A stretch of 12,321 nt of DNA from Candidatus Woesearchaeota archaeon. Lineage in GTDB: Archaea > Nanobdellota > Nanobdellia > Woesearchaeales > UBA525. The notes under the pieces are model-generated. The model saw only the letters and a program-made list of their open reading frames with translations, was not told where the DNA came from and ran no database searches. Positions within the stretch are counted from its first letter, which is position 1, and each line of letters begins with the position of its first letter. This document shows, piece after piece, positions 1 to 5,688 of this stretch. The translations under genes were made by a program, and so were the position numbers. The stretch spans positions 1 through 12,321 of the forward strand of contig RFKA01000039.1 of the NCBI GenBank assembly GCA_003694385.1. The letters run 5' to 3'.

Positions 1-1
1 G

Positions 2-958
2 AACGGGAGACACTACTGGTATATTCATGATAATATCTATATTAGCAAAGGAAAGACGCAGCTAGTTGTCAAGTACCTTTGCCCAGTGGAACGGGCAACA
101 AAAGAACTATTAGCGGCAAAGCAACAAGCGTTCAAACTGGAGCTAGAAGCAGAGGAGGCCCGTTTGAGAACTGCTTACTGGACTAAGACGCAGAAGCACC
201 AGTTCTTTTCAGATGATAAGGTTCAGGAAATTGAATCGCTTCGCACAAAACTCTATCGGGCAAAAGAGCGCCTTCCCCCAATATCAAAAGCGGCTTTAGA
301 TATGGCATTCATCACAGATTTCATCTACAACTCCAACAAACTCGAGGGCAGTAAGCTTCCCCGGTCTACAGTCCAAGAGATTCTCAATAAGGGGGTGGCG
401 AACAATGAAGTTGCCTACACTGCTGCTGCGAAAGAATACATAGATACCAAATTCGATTTTACAATAAAGAAACTTGAGAAAGCCCATGCTATTCTGCTGA
501 CCGACGAGCCGCGCAAACAAGGCATACGAAAAGAACCAATCACCGTCGGTGATGACGAAACGCTTGTGCGCCATGAGCGCATTCGCCCTCTGCTCCAGGA
601 ACTCTTCAGCTGGTGCGTTCAGAATTACTACACGCTTTACCCCATTGAGCTGGCCTTCTTGTTCTACTTCAGATTTGAGAGAATACATCCTTTTACAGAT
701 GGGAATGGAAGGATTGGCAGATTAATTATGAACAAGATTCTGAAAGAGACCAGATACCATCCCATTATTATATGGAACAGCAATAGACAGGCGCATTTTA
801 CCGCGTTCAAGAGAGCTGCGAATGATGGACACCTGCTTCCATTCTATCGATTCATGTTATCACAATATAAGAAGACATACAAAACATATCTTAAAAAAAT
901 CGAACCCGCTGAAGACTTTGAGAAGCTCGTGACTTTTTTTCTCAGCCCTTCTGAGTAA
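2..958 (+). CDS. Fic-domain protein (5' end outside window)
   Basis: Fic enzymes usually transfer AMP, or another phosphate-containing group, from a nucleotide to a hydroxyl side chain of a target protein. Counting from the GTG at 86, the core motif HPFTDGNGRIGR is at residues 201-212, with catalytic His201 and the phosphate-binding loop intact. SNKLEG at 83-88 fits the inhibitory [S/T]xxxE[G/N] motif, placing it N-terminal to the Fic core, so the enzyme should be auto-inhibited until the Glu is displaced. Residues 1-60 are charged and probably helical. The frame is open to the left edge and the extra residues (HYWYIHDN, KTQLVVKYLC) look like the N-terminal beta strands of archaeal Fic proteins, so GTG 86 is probably internal. 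Base composition is visibly more AT-rich than the rest of the window, suggesting transfer. The target is unknown, and no partner antitoxin is visible. Confidence 0.92.
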   Translation, partial: NGRHYWYIHDNIYISKGKTQLVVKYLCPVERATKELLAAKQQAFKLELEAEEARLRTAYWTKTQKHQFFSDDKVQEIESLRTKLYRAKERLPPISKAALDMAFITDFIYNSNKLEGSKLPRSTVQEILNKGVANNEVAYTAAAKEYIDTKFDFTIKKLEKAHAILLTDEPRKQGIRKEPITVGDDETLVRHERIRPLLQELFSWCVQNYYTLYPIELAFLFYFRFERIHPFTDGNGRIGRLIMNKILKETRYHPIIIWNSNRQAHFTAFKRAANDGHLLPFYRFMLSQYKKTYKTYLKKIEPAEDFEKLVTFFLSPSE

Positions 959-1013
959 AGAACAAATCTTCCCGCTTCTGTGCAAGAGAGCCCTTGACAC
1001 GCTCAGAGGAAAA

Positions 1014-1025
1014 CGTTTATAATAT
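1014..1025 (+). promoter_or_regulatory. TATA box of prepilin peptidase gene
   Basis: TTTATAAT at 1016-1023 is centred about 26 bases before the ATG at 1046, the archaeal TATA-to-start spacing. The predicted transcript would begin at or next to the ATG (leaderless). No Shine-Dalgarno sequence is obvious before the ATG. Confidence 0.6.
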
Positions 1026-1045
1026 CAGCTACTGGCCGAGGACGT

Positions 1046-1903
1046 ATGGACTACGTCGTGTTCTCGGCGGGCTTCCTCGCGCTGTTCTTCGCGAGCGTCA
1101 CGGATTTCCGGTCGCGCGAGGTCCCAGACCTCCTCAGCTATGGTTTCCTCTCGTTCAGCATTGCATACGGCCTCTTGAAGGCGTGGGTGCTTGGGAGCTG
1201 GCAGCCCGTGCTCGCGATGCTCTCCGGGCTCGTCGTGTTCGGGGGGCTCGGCCTCCTCCTCTTGTACGGTGGGCAGTGGGGTGGTGCTGACATGAAGCTC
1301 CTCGCGGCGCTCGGAGCGCTCTTCGGGCTGTGGGTGGGGCAATATGATGCGCTGCTCTTCCTCGTGCTCCTGCTCTTCACGGGTGCGGCGTACGGCATCG
1401 TCTACACGCTCGCGCTCGCCGCGGCACACAGGGAGGCATTCGTGTCAGCTCTCCGCGAGCAATTAGTGCTGCCGCGCGTGCGCTGGGCCCGCCGCATCAC
1501 GCTCGCAGCCTGCTTCCTCATCCTCCTGCTCGTCTTCATCGTTCGCACAACACCCCTGCTCCTCTTCGCCGTGCTGCTCTACCTGTTCTTCTGGCTCTGG
1601 GTCACGGTGCGCGTCGTCGAGAATGAGCTCCTCACGAAGGAGTACGCGGTCGCGCAGCTCACTGAGGGCGACTGGGTCACGCATGACGTCGTCGTGCACG
1701 GGAAGACCGTGTACAAGAAGAGCGAGCTTGGCGTGACGAAAAAAGACATCGCCGCCTTGCGGAGAGCGAAGGTGAAGCGGGTGATGGTGAAAGAAGGCAT
1801 TCCTTTCGTCCCGAGTTTCCTCGCGGCTTTCATCCTGCTCTGGTTTGTCAAGCCCGTGCTCGTCAGCCTCCTCATGAGGCTTGCCACGATCGTGGGGGGT
1901 TAG
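1046..1903 (+). CDS. A24-family prepilin/preflagellin peptidase, membrane protein
   Basis: This is a membrane aspartyl protease expected to cleave class III signal peptides of pilins or archaellins at the cytoplasmic face. The first active-site Asp is D20 in SVTDFRSREVPD, at the end of the first membrane helix. The second is D82 in GGADMKLLAALG, a variant of the GxGD motif with Ala for the second Gly. About seven or eight hydrophobic helices are visible, at roughly 4-20, 30-50, 53-75, 84-98, 102-127, 149-190 (two) and 256-280. Between the last two lies a soluble segment, about 192-255, containing LTEGDW, GVTKKDI and VKEGIPFVPSF, which is presumably cytoplasmic. Length (285 aa) is above the minimal archaeal enzymes because of it. 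No pilin or archaellum gene lies nearby, so substrates are unknown. The stop overlaps the stop of the convergent HIT gene. Confidence 0.87.
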   Translation: MDYVVFSAGFLALFFASVTDFRSREVPDLLSYGFLSFSIAYGLLKAWVLGSWQPVLAMLSGLVVFGGLGLLLLYGGQWGGADMKLLAALGALFGLWVGQYDALLFLVLLLFTGAAYGIVYTLALAAAHREAFVSALREQLVLPRVRWARRITLAACFLILLLVFIVRTTPLLLFAVLLYLFFWLWVTVRVVENELLTKEYAVAQLTEGDWVTHDVVVHGKTVYKKSELGVTKKDIAALRRAKVKRVMVKEGIPFVPSFLAAFILLWFVKPVLVSLLMRLATIVGG

Positions 1904-2355
1904 ACATTCTTGATGAGGTGCTTCACGAGGTAGTTCTCCTCCGCTGACTCGGGGGGCGCGGGCTGCTCAGGGGAGTCGGGAGGAGGGGTTTCTTTCTTCT
2001 TTCCGATGAAGAACGCCGCGTCCTTGATTTGCTCGTAGGCATCAGTGAGTGTGGCCTCGTCTGCCTGTTTTGGCTGCCAGAGAAAGTCGAGGCCGTCGCC
2101 TTCTTTACGCGCGATGACGTGCACGGTGAGTCGTTCTTCGTCTTCGTTCATAATGATGTTTGTCCCCTGCGCCTGCAGCCCTTGAAAGAGGATGGCGGCC
2201 GCGTAGCTCGCTACCTGGAAGAGGTGCGCGCTCTCCTCCTCAGAGAGTTCCTCGAGCGTTGTCACGGCGCGCTGCGCACGTATCGCGAGGTGGCCGTGTG
2301 CCGCTGCGTTCTCGACGAGCTCTGCGCGGACAATGCGGTCTTCGTACACAATCAT
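1900..2355 (-). CDS. Degenerate HIT-fold protein with Pro-rich tail
   Basis: Residues 1-95 follow the HIT (histidine triad) fold: VYEDRIVRAELV, the GH turn at 21-22, the ELSEEESAHLF helix and GTNIIMNEDEERLTVHVI. Normal HIT enzymes hydrolyse nucleoside phosphoramidates or dinucleotides using the middle His of HxHxHxx. Here the triad reads R75-L-T77-V-H79, so two of three histidines, including the nucleophile, are replaced and catalysis is unlikely. The segment after the motif (RKEGDGL) matches that of the upstream paralogue (REDGDGL). A Pro/Glu-rich stretch (123-140) leads to a short terminal helix, NYLVKHLIKNV, which could be a docking peptide. The start overlaps the upstream stop as ATGA, and GAGGAGGGA lies 5 bases before the ATG, so the two genes are translationally coupled. 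A binding or partner role beside the larger HIT protein is inference. Confidence 0.75.
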   Translation of the reverse strand: MIVYEDRIVRAELVENAAAHGHLAIRAQRAVTTLEELSEEESAHLFQVASYAAAILFQGLQAQGTNIIMNEDEERLTVHVIARKEGDGLDFLWQPKQADEATLTDAYEQIKDAAFFIGKKKETPPPDSPEQPAPPESAEENYLVKHLIKNV

Positions 2356-3500
2356 GCGTCTCCCTCCTCGTGTTGTTCCTGCGCGTACGCGCGGTATGCC
2401 TGGATGATCGCGTCGATGTTCGCGCCCGCAAAGAACACGCTGAGGCGCTTGTTGTTCGGGATGAGTTCTTTGAGCTTCTCGGGCGCGTTGAGGATGTACG
2501 CTTTCAGCCGCTCTTTGCCGTCAATGAAGGTGAAGAGTTCTGACAAGGTCATGTCGCGCGCAGGCTTAATATCTGCTGTCTGTGCAGCCCGCGCAGGGGT
2601 GCCCGCTTGTTCTTCTCTTTCTGCGTCTTCTCTTTCTGCGGGAGCAGGCTGGGACGGGGCGGGCGTTGGTGGTGGAGACGGCGGTTCGGAGGGTGAAGAG
2701 TGAGAGGAGGAGGACGGGGGGACATAACCCGTCTGTTTCCGCAATTGCTCACCGAGTTTTATGATGTCGACGCCCGCGAAGAGCTGCTGGAACTCCGGCC
2801 GCTCGTCCACGATGGCCTTGAGTTTCTCAGGGTTGTTCAAGAGGAGTGCGTGGAGCTCCGGGTTCGCCTCGATGAGCGCGGCGAGCTGTGCATGGGTTGG
2901 CGGTGCAGGAGGGGGTGTGGTGGGCGTGCTCGCGGCGGCTGCTTGCCGCGCTGCTCGCGCATTGATGCGCTCGGCTTCCTCATCGCTTACTGCTTCCCCG
3001 ACTTGTAAGAGGTCGACGCGTCCTGTGCGTTGGAGGTGTTCGCGCATCGCGCTGTACAGGTTCTGCTTCATCAGCGCCGCGATGTCACTCTGATTGATGC
3101 CTCGCTGGGGGATGCTAAAGTTCGTCAGGCCGTCGCCGTCTTCGCGCGGCACGATGTGAAAGAGAAAGTGCGGGCTCTGCTGGCCGGCGAGGGGGCCGTT
3201 CGCGATGAAGATCGTGCACTGCTTCGTGACGGCTCCTTGCTTCACGGCCTTCGTGAGCGGCGCTGTGCGCCCGAAGAGGTGGGCGAACTCTTCTGGAGGA
3301 ATGAGTGGCATGATGGGGTAGTGCTCTTTGGGCATGACGAGCGTGTGCCCCTTCGCCAAGGGGTTGATGTCGAGGATCGCCGCTATGCGCTCATCCTCAT
3401 AGATTTTCTTTGCGGGAATCGCTCCAGCGATGATCTTGCAGAAAATACAGTTCTCTTTCTGACGCCTCAAGAGCTCTTCCTGCGATGCCTCGTCAGTCAT
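2352..3500 (-). CDS. HIT-family protein with duplicated C-terminal helical module
   Basis: Residues 15-130 are a HIT domain: the zinc-binding CIFCKI (C18, C21), the YEDERIAAILDINPLAKGHTL core and a triad region SPHFLFHIVPR. The triad reads H111-F-L113-F-H115; the middle, catalytic His is Leu, while the two Cys and outer His that could bind zinc or nucleotide remain. After the HIT domain come a charged helix (about 136-190), a Pro/Thr spacer (191-202), a helical module (about 205-256), a Ser/Pro-rich linker (261-289), a charged stretch (290-300) and a second copy of the module (about 318-374). The copies share LxNxPEKLK and FAGxxI. Length is far above the usual ~110-150 aa of HIT proteins. The ATG is 26 bases from a TATA box, and the gene is followed with a 4-base overlap by a second HIT protein. 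Nucleotide binding is plausible; hydrolysis is doubtful. Confidence 0.82.
   Translation of the reverse strand: MTDEASQEELLRRQKENCIFCKIIAGAIPAKKIYEDERIAAILDINPLAKGHTLVMPKEHYPIMPLIPPEEFAHLFGRTAPLTKAVKQGAVTKQCTIFIANGPLAGQQSPHFLFHIVPREDGDGLTNFSIPQRGINQSDIAALMKQNLYSAMREHLQRTGRVDLLQVGEAVSDEEAERINARAARQAAAASTPTTPPPAPPTHAQLAALIEANPELHALLLNNPEKLKAIVDERPEFQQLFAGVDIIKLGEQLRKQTGYVPPSSSSHSSPSEPPSPPPTPAPSQPAPAEREDAEREEQAGTPARAAQTADIKPARDMTLSELFTFIDGKERLKAYILNAPEKLKELIPNNKRLSVFFAGANIDAIIQAYRAYAQEQHEEGDA
2361..2369 (-). promoter_or_regulatory. Shine-Dalgarno site of the second HIT gene
   Basis: On the minus strand GAGGAGGGA lies 5 bases before the ATG at 2355 and inside the last codons of the upstream HIT gene. 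It fixes the start of the downstream gene and supports coupled translation through the ATGA overlap. Confidence 0.6.
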
Positions 3501-3521
3501 GCGTTTGCTCTCGAGAACGCT

Positions 3522-3531
3522 GTATAAAAAG
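3522..3531 (-). promoter_or_regulatory. TATA box of HIT operon
   Basis: On the minus strand CTTTTTATAC is centred 26-27 bases before the ATG at 3500, consistent with a leaderless transcript for the two-gene HIT operon. A diverged second copy of this TATA and its flanks lies 50 bases upstream. Confidence 0.6.
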
Positions 3532-3550
3532 CTTGTTATAGAAATCTCGC

Positions 3551-3560
3551 GAAAAAACCG
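3551..3560 (-). terminator. Possible T-run terminator after ferredoxin
   Basis: On the minus strand a run of six T (complement of 3552-3557) lies about 65 bases past the ferredoxin stop and upstream of the HIT promoter. Archaeal termination can use short U-tracts without hairpins. Weak evidence from position and composition only. Confidence 0.25.
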
Positions 3561-3621
3561 GCTATAACGCTATAAAAATTTGTTATGGGCTCAAAATATA
3601 GACTCCTGTCGTGAACGCCCG

Positions 3622-3867
3622 TTACTCCTCGTCGACTTCTTCAATCTTGATTGCGTACACGGGGCAGCTGTCCGCTGCTTCTCTGTTGAGCTCCACTTGC
3701 GACTCGTCAATGATGAGCTCCCACTTGCCGTCGCTGCGCTGCGTCGCTCCTTTCAGGTCGACTTTGCCGTCGTCGGCGAGCGTGTAGACCTCTGGTGCGA
3801 CTGCGTTGCATGCGAGTGCGCCAATGCACACCTCCCTGTCAAAGATAATCTTGTATTGCTTACCCAT
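3622..3867 (-). CDS. Ferredoxin, probably single [3Fe-4S] cluster
   Basis: An 81-aa acidic electron carrier. The cluster region is DREVCIGALACNAVAPEVY: Cys14 and Cys20 are present, but the second cysteine of the usual CxxCxxC is Ala17. The last ligand is Cys68 in DSCPVYAI. With only three cysteines, a [3Fe-4S] centre is the likely cofactor, as in the small actinobacterial ferredoxins with CxGAxxC motifs. The stretch LADDGKVDL is typical of single-cluster ferredoxins. The start at 3867 is chosen because GAGGTGG lies 6 bases before it, a TATA element lies about 45 bases before it, and the family begins here; the frame continues upstream without similarity. The gene has its own promoter and is divergent from elp3. 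The redox partner is unknown. Elp3 needs electrons for its radical SAM cluster, but a link is only suggested by position. Confidence 0.88.
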   Translation of the reverse strand: MGKQYKIIFDREVCIGALACNAVAPEVYTLADDGKVDLKGATQRSDGKWELIIDESQVELNREAADSCPVYAIKIEEVDEE

Positions 3868-3873
3868 GATTGG

Positions 3874-3880
3874 CCACCTC
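3874..3880 (-). promoter_or_regulatory. Shine-Dalgarno site of ferredoxin
   Basis: GAGGTGG on the minus strand, 6 bases before the ATG at 3867. It decides the ferredoxin start and shows the organism uses Shine-Dalgarno initiation where a leader exists. Confidence 0.6.
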
Positions 3881-3907
3881 GGTTTTCCTCTCAGCCCCCA
3901 CAACCAG

Positions 3908-3917
3908 TATTTAAATG
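3908..3917 (-). promoter_or_regulatory. TATA box of ferredoxin
   Basis: ATTTAAATA on the minus strand is centred near 3912 and predicts a transcript start near 3886, giving a leader of about 18 bases that includes the GAGGTGG site. It is one half of a divergent promoter region shared with elp3. Confidence 0.5.
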
Positions 3918-3951
3918 TTGCTGCGCCTGGTGCGCGCCGAAGACGTGCGCA

Positions 3952-3961
3952 CATATAAAAG
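3952..3961 (+). promoter_or_regulatory. TATA box of elp3
   Basis: CATATAAAAG is centred about 27 bases before the ATG at 3984 and predicts a leaderless elp3 transcript. This supports 3984 as the start rather than the in-frame ATG at 3915, which lies upstream of the TATA box. Confidence 0.6.
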
Positions 3962-3983
3962 CCCTTGTTCACCCACACAGCCC

Positions 3984-4907
3984 ATGCTCCACGCCCAGCA
4001 CCTTCCGCGCGCCTTTCTCGATGCGTTCCTCAAGCGCATGGAGAATGAAGATATCGTGTGCTTGAAGAAAGAGCTCGCCCAGCAGTACAAGGTGCCCGTC
4101 CCGACGAACATCGCGGTACTCATGAGCCTCGAAAAGGAAGAGGCCGAGCGCGCGAAACCTTTCTTGTTGACGAAGCCGATGCGGAGCCAGAGCGGCGTCA
4201 CGGTCGTTGCTATCATGACGCGGCCGAGCTCTTGCCCGCACGGCCGCTGCACGTACTGTCCCGGTGGCCTCAAGAGCCCCTTCGGCGACGTGCCGCAGAG
4301 TTACACGGGGAACGAGCCGGCGTCGATGCGCGGGAAGCGCGCACAGTGGGATGCGTACGTGCAGGTGTTCAACCGGCTCGAGCAGTACGTTGTCACGGGG
4401 CACGACCCCCAGAAGGTCGAGCTCATCGTGATGGGCGGGACGTTCCCGAACGAGGACGCCGCGTACCAGGATGCGTTCATCGCCGACGCGTTCCGCGCGC
4501 TGAATGATTTCTCTCGAGAGTTCTACGAGGGGGGTGCTTTGGCGCTGGAGAAGTTCAAGGAGTTCTTCCTCCTCCCTGGACGAATCGGTGATGACGAGCG
4601 CACGCGCAGGATCACTGCGCGCATCCTGGCGTTGAAGGCCCGGGACAAAACCTTGCGGAGCTCCAGGTCGAGAACGAGACGGCACACGTTCGCTGCGTCG
4701 GCCTCACGATTGAGACGCGACCGAGCACAACAATCCTTGAGGAGGGGAACCGCATGCTCCTGCAGGGCTGTACGCGCGTCGAGCTCGGCATCCAGACAAC
4801 CTTTGATGACGTGCTCAAGCACGTGCACCGCGGCCACACGGTGCAGGACAGCATCGACACGATTGCCGTGCTGCGCGACCTCGGTTTCAAGCTCAACTTC
4901 CACGTGA
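3984..4907 (+). CDS. elp3: Elp3 tRNA uridine-modifying enzyme, N-terminal (radical SAM) part, frameshifted
   Basis: Elp3 uses radical SAM chemistry and acetyl-CoA to add a carboxymethyl group to C5 of wobble uridine in tRNA. This frame holds the N-terminal half: a helical tRNA-binding lead (1-60), TKPMRSQSGVTVVAIMTRP, and the cluster motif CPHGRCTYCPGG with C84, C89 and C92 binding the [4Fe-4S] centre. Next come QSYTGNEPASMR and VELIVMGGTFPN. Similarity stops near residue 223 (ARDKT, around position 4650). After that the frame gives Arg/Ser-rich nonsense to 4907, while the correct continuation is in another frame, reading LAELQVENETAHVRCVGL. One extra A in the run at 4647-4650 would give DKNLAELQ and restore one protein of about 561 aa, normal for archaeal Elp3. 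The cause may be a sequencing or assembly error or a true mutation. Confidence 0.85.
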   Translation: MLHAQHLPRAFLDAFLKRMENEDIVCLKKELAQQYKVPVPTNIAVLMSLEKEEAERAKPFLLTKPMRSQSGVTVVAIMTRPSSCPHGRCTYCPGGLKSPFGDVPQSYTGNEPASMRGKRAQWDAYVQVFNRLEQYVVTGHDPQKVELIVMGGTFPNEDAAYQDAFIADAFRALNDFSREFYEGGALALEKFKEFFLLPGRIGDDERTRRITARILALKARDKTLRSSRSRTRRHTFAASASRLRRDRAQQSLRRGTACSCRAVRASSSASRQPLMTCSSTCTAATRCRTASTRLPCCATSVSSSTST

Positions 4908-5668
4908 TGCTCGGCCTCCCCCTGATGACGCGTGAGCGCGACCTCAGCGCGGCGCATCGCATCTTCGGGGATGAGGCGTTCAAACCCGACATGGTGAAGC
5001 TGTACCCGTGCCTCGTCATGCCGGGCACCCCGTTGTATGCGGACTGGAAGGCCGGCCGCTACACGCCGCTCACGACTGCGGAGTCCACGTCGCTCATCGC
5101 AGAGATTCTCTCGTTCGTGCCGCGCTGGTGCCGCGTGATGCGCGTGCAGCGCGACATCCCGACGCACGTCACTGCTGCGGGCCCTGATCGCACGAATCTC
5201 CGCCAGTACGTCGACGAGCACATGCGTGCGCGAGGCATCGTGAGCGCTGACATCCGCGCGCGCGAAGCGAAAAAAATCATTGGGAAACCAACAATTCATT
5301 GCACGCAGTATCGCGCGTCGGGCGGTGACGAGTACTTCATCAGCCTCGACGACGCGCAGGGCGGCCTGCTCGGGTTCTGCCGCCTCCGCTTCCCGCCGCG
5401 GAGCCTGCGTGAGGAAATAACCCCTGCTACTGCGATTGTTCGGGAGTTGCATGTGTACGGCAAGCAGATGAGCATTGGTGTGGAGGGTGGATGCAGTGAT
5501 GTCCAGCACCGGGGCTTGGGGAAACGCCTGCTCGCTGAGGCGGAGCGCGTTGCGCGCAGAGCGGGGAAGAAGAAGGTCCTCGTCATCAGTGGCGTCGGCG
5601 TGCGCGGCTACTACGCGAAGCTCGGCTATGTGCGTGAAGGGCCATACATGGCCAAAAGCCTTAAGTAG
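4652..5668 (+). CDS. elp3: Elp3, C-terminal part (radical SAM end plus acetyltransferase domain)
   Basis: This is the continuation of elp3 in the shifted frame, beginning in sense at about 4652; the first ATG in this frame is 4754. It starts with VRCVGLTIETRPSTTILEEG and TRVELGIQTTFDDVLKHVHRGHT, the second half of the radical SAM barrel, followed by FHVMLGLPLMTRERD and KLYPCLVMPGTPLY. From ATG 4754, residues about 180-304 form the lysine-acetyltransferase-like (GNAT) domain. It has the acetyl-CoA loop QHRGLGKRLL (251-260) and GYYAKLGYVREGPYMAK at the end. The archaeal DIPTHVTAAGPDRTNLRQY segment links the domains. No start codon lies between the in-frame stop at 4592 and ATG 4754, so this half cannot be a separate intact Elp3 and lacks the cysteine cluster. 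HAD phosphatase and RNA methyltransferase genes follow on the same strand. Confidence 0.83.
   Translation, partial: LAELQVENETAHVRCVGLTIETRPSTTILEEGNRMLLQGCTRVELGIQTTFDDVLKHVHRGHTVQDSIDTIAVLRDLGFKLNFHVMLGLPLMTRERDLSAAHRIFGDEAFKPDMVKLYPCLVMPGTPLYADWKAGRYTPLTTAESTSLIAEILSFVPRWCRVMRVQRDIPTHVTAAGPDRTNLRQYVDEHMRARGIVSADIRAREAKKIIGKPTIHCTQYRASGGDEYFISLDDAQGGLLGFCRLRFPPRSLREEITPATAIVRELHVYGKQMSIGVEGGCSDVQHRGLGKRLLAEAERVARRAGKKKVLVISGVGVRGYYAKLGYVREGPYMAKSLK
5660..5667 (+). promoter_or_regulatory. Weak TATA-like element before HAD gene
   Basis: CTTAAGTA is centred 26 bases before the ATG at 5689 and overlaps the final codons and stop of elp3. It is a poor TATA match; position is the main support. 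Confidence 0.3.
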
Positions 5669-5688
5669 GCAGTGGCGCGCCTCCCCCT

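Larger units (their letters stand above)
3516..3587 (-). repeat. Duplicated promoter-like direct repeat upstream of HIT operon
   Basis: Read on the plus strand, AACGCTGTATAAAAA then GCTTGTTATAG (3516-3541) recurs in diverged form as AACGCTATAAAAA then TTTGTTATG (3566-3587), offset by exactly 50 bases. Both copies include a TATA-like core for minus-strand transcription. Only the copy nearer the gene is at leaderless spacing. They could be tandem promoters or repeated operator sites. The 3501-3621 gap holds nothing else recognisable apart from a T-run on the minus strand. Confidence 0.5.

Noticed and set aside
86..88. GTG at 86 as the true Fic start
   Set aside because: The frame is open to the window edge and the upstream residues look like Fic N-terminal strands.
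2709..2740. Low-complexity Ser/Pro stretch as a possible DNA tandem repeat
   Set aside because: Codons vary and no fixed repeat unit is seen; it is a protein linker rather than a DNA repeat.
3930..3950. GTGCGC repeated 15 bases apart between the divergent ferredoxin and elp3 promoters
   Set aside because: Six-base GC repeats are common by chance in this GC-rich DNA.
3868..3978. N-terminal extension of the ferredoxin to 3978
   Set aside because: It passes through the TATA element and Shine-Dalgarno site of the gene and is unlike ferredoxins.
3915..3983. Earlier in-frame ATG for elp3 at 3915
   Set aside because: It lies upstream of the TATA box at 3952-3961, which matches a start at 3984.
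4640..4660. Programmed ribosomal frameshift in elp3
   Set aside because: The required shift is -1 at GAC-AAA-ACC, where neither tRNA re-pairs well and no slippery heptamer or obvious downstream hairpin exists; a missing A is simpler.
4523..5509. Long open frame on the minus strand opposite elp3
   Set aside because: It is Arg/His/Val-rich with no recognisable family, lies antisense to clear Elp3 sequence, and is a by-product of GC-rich codon use.
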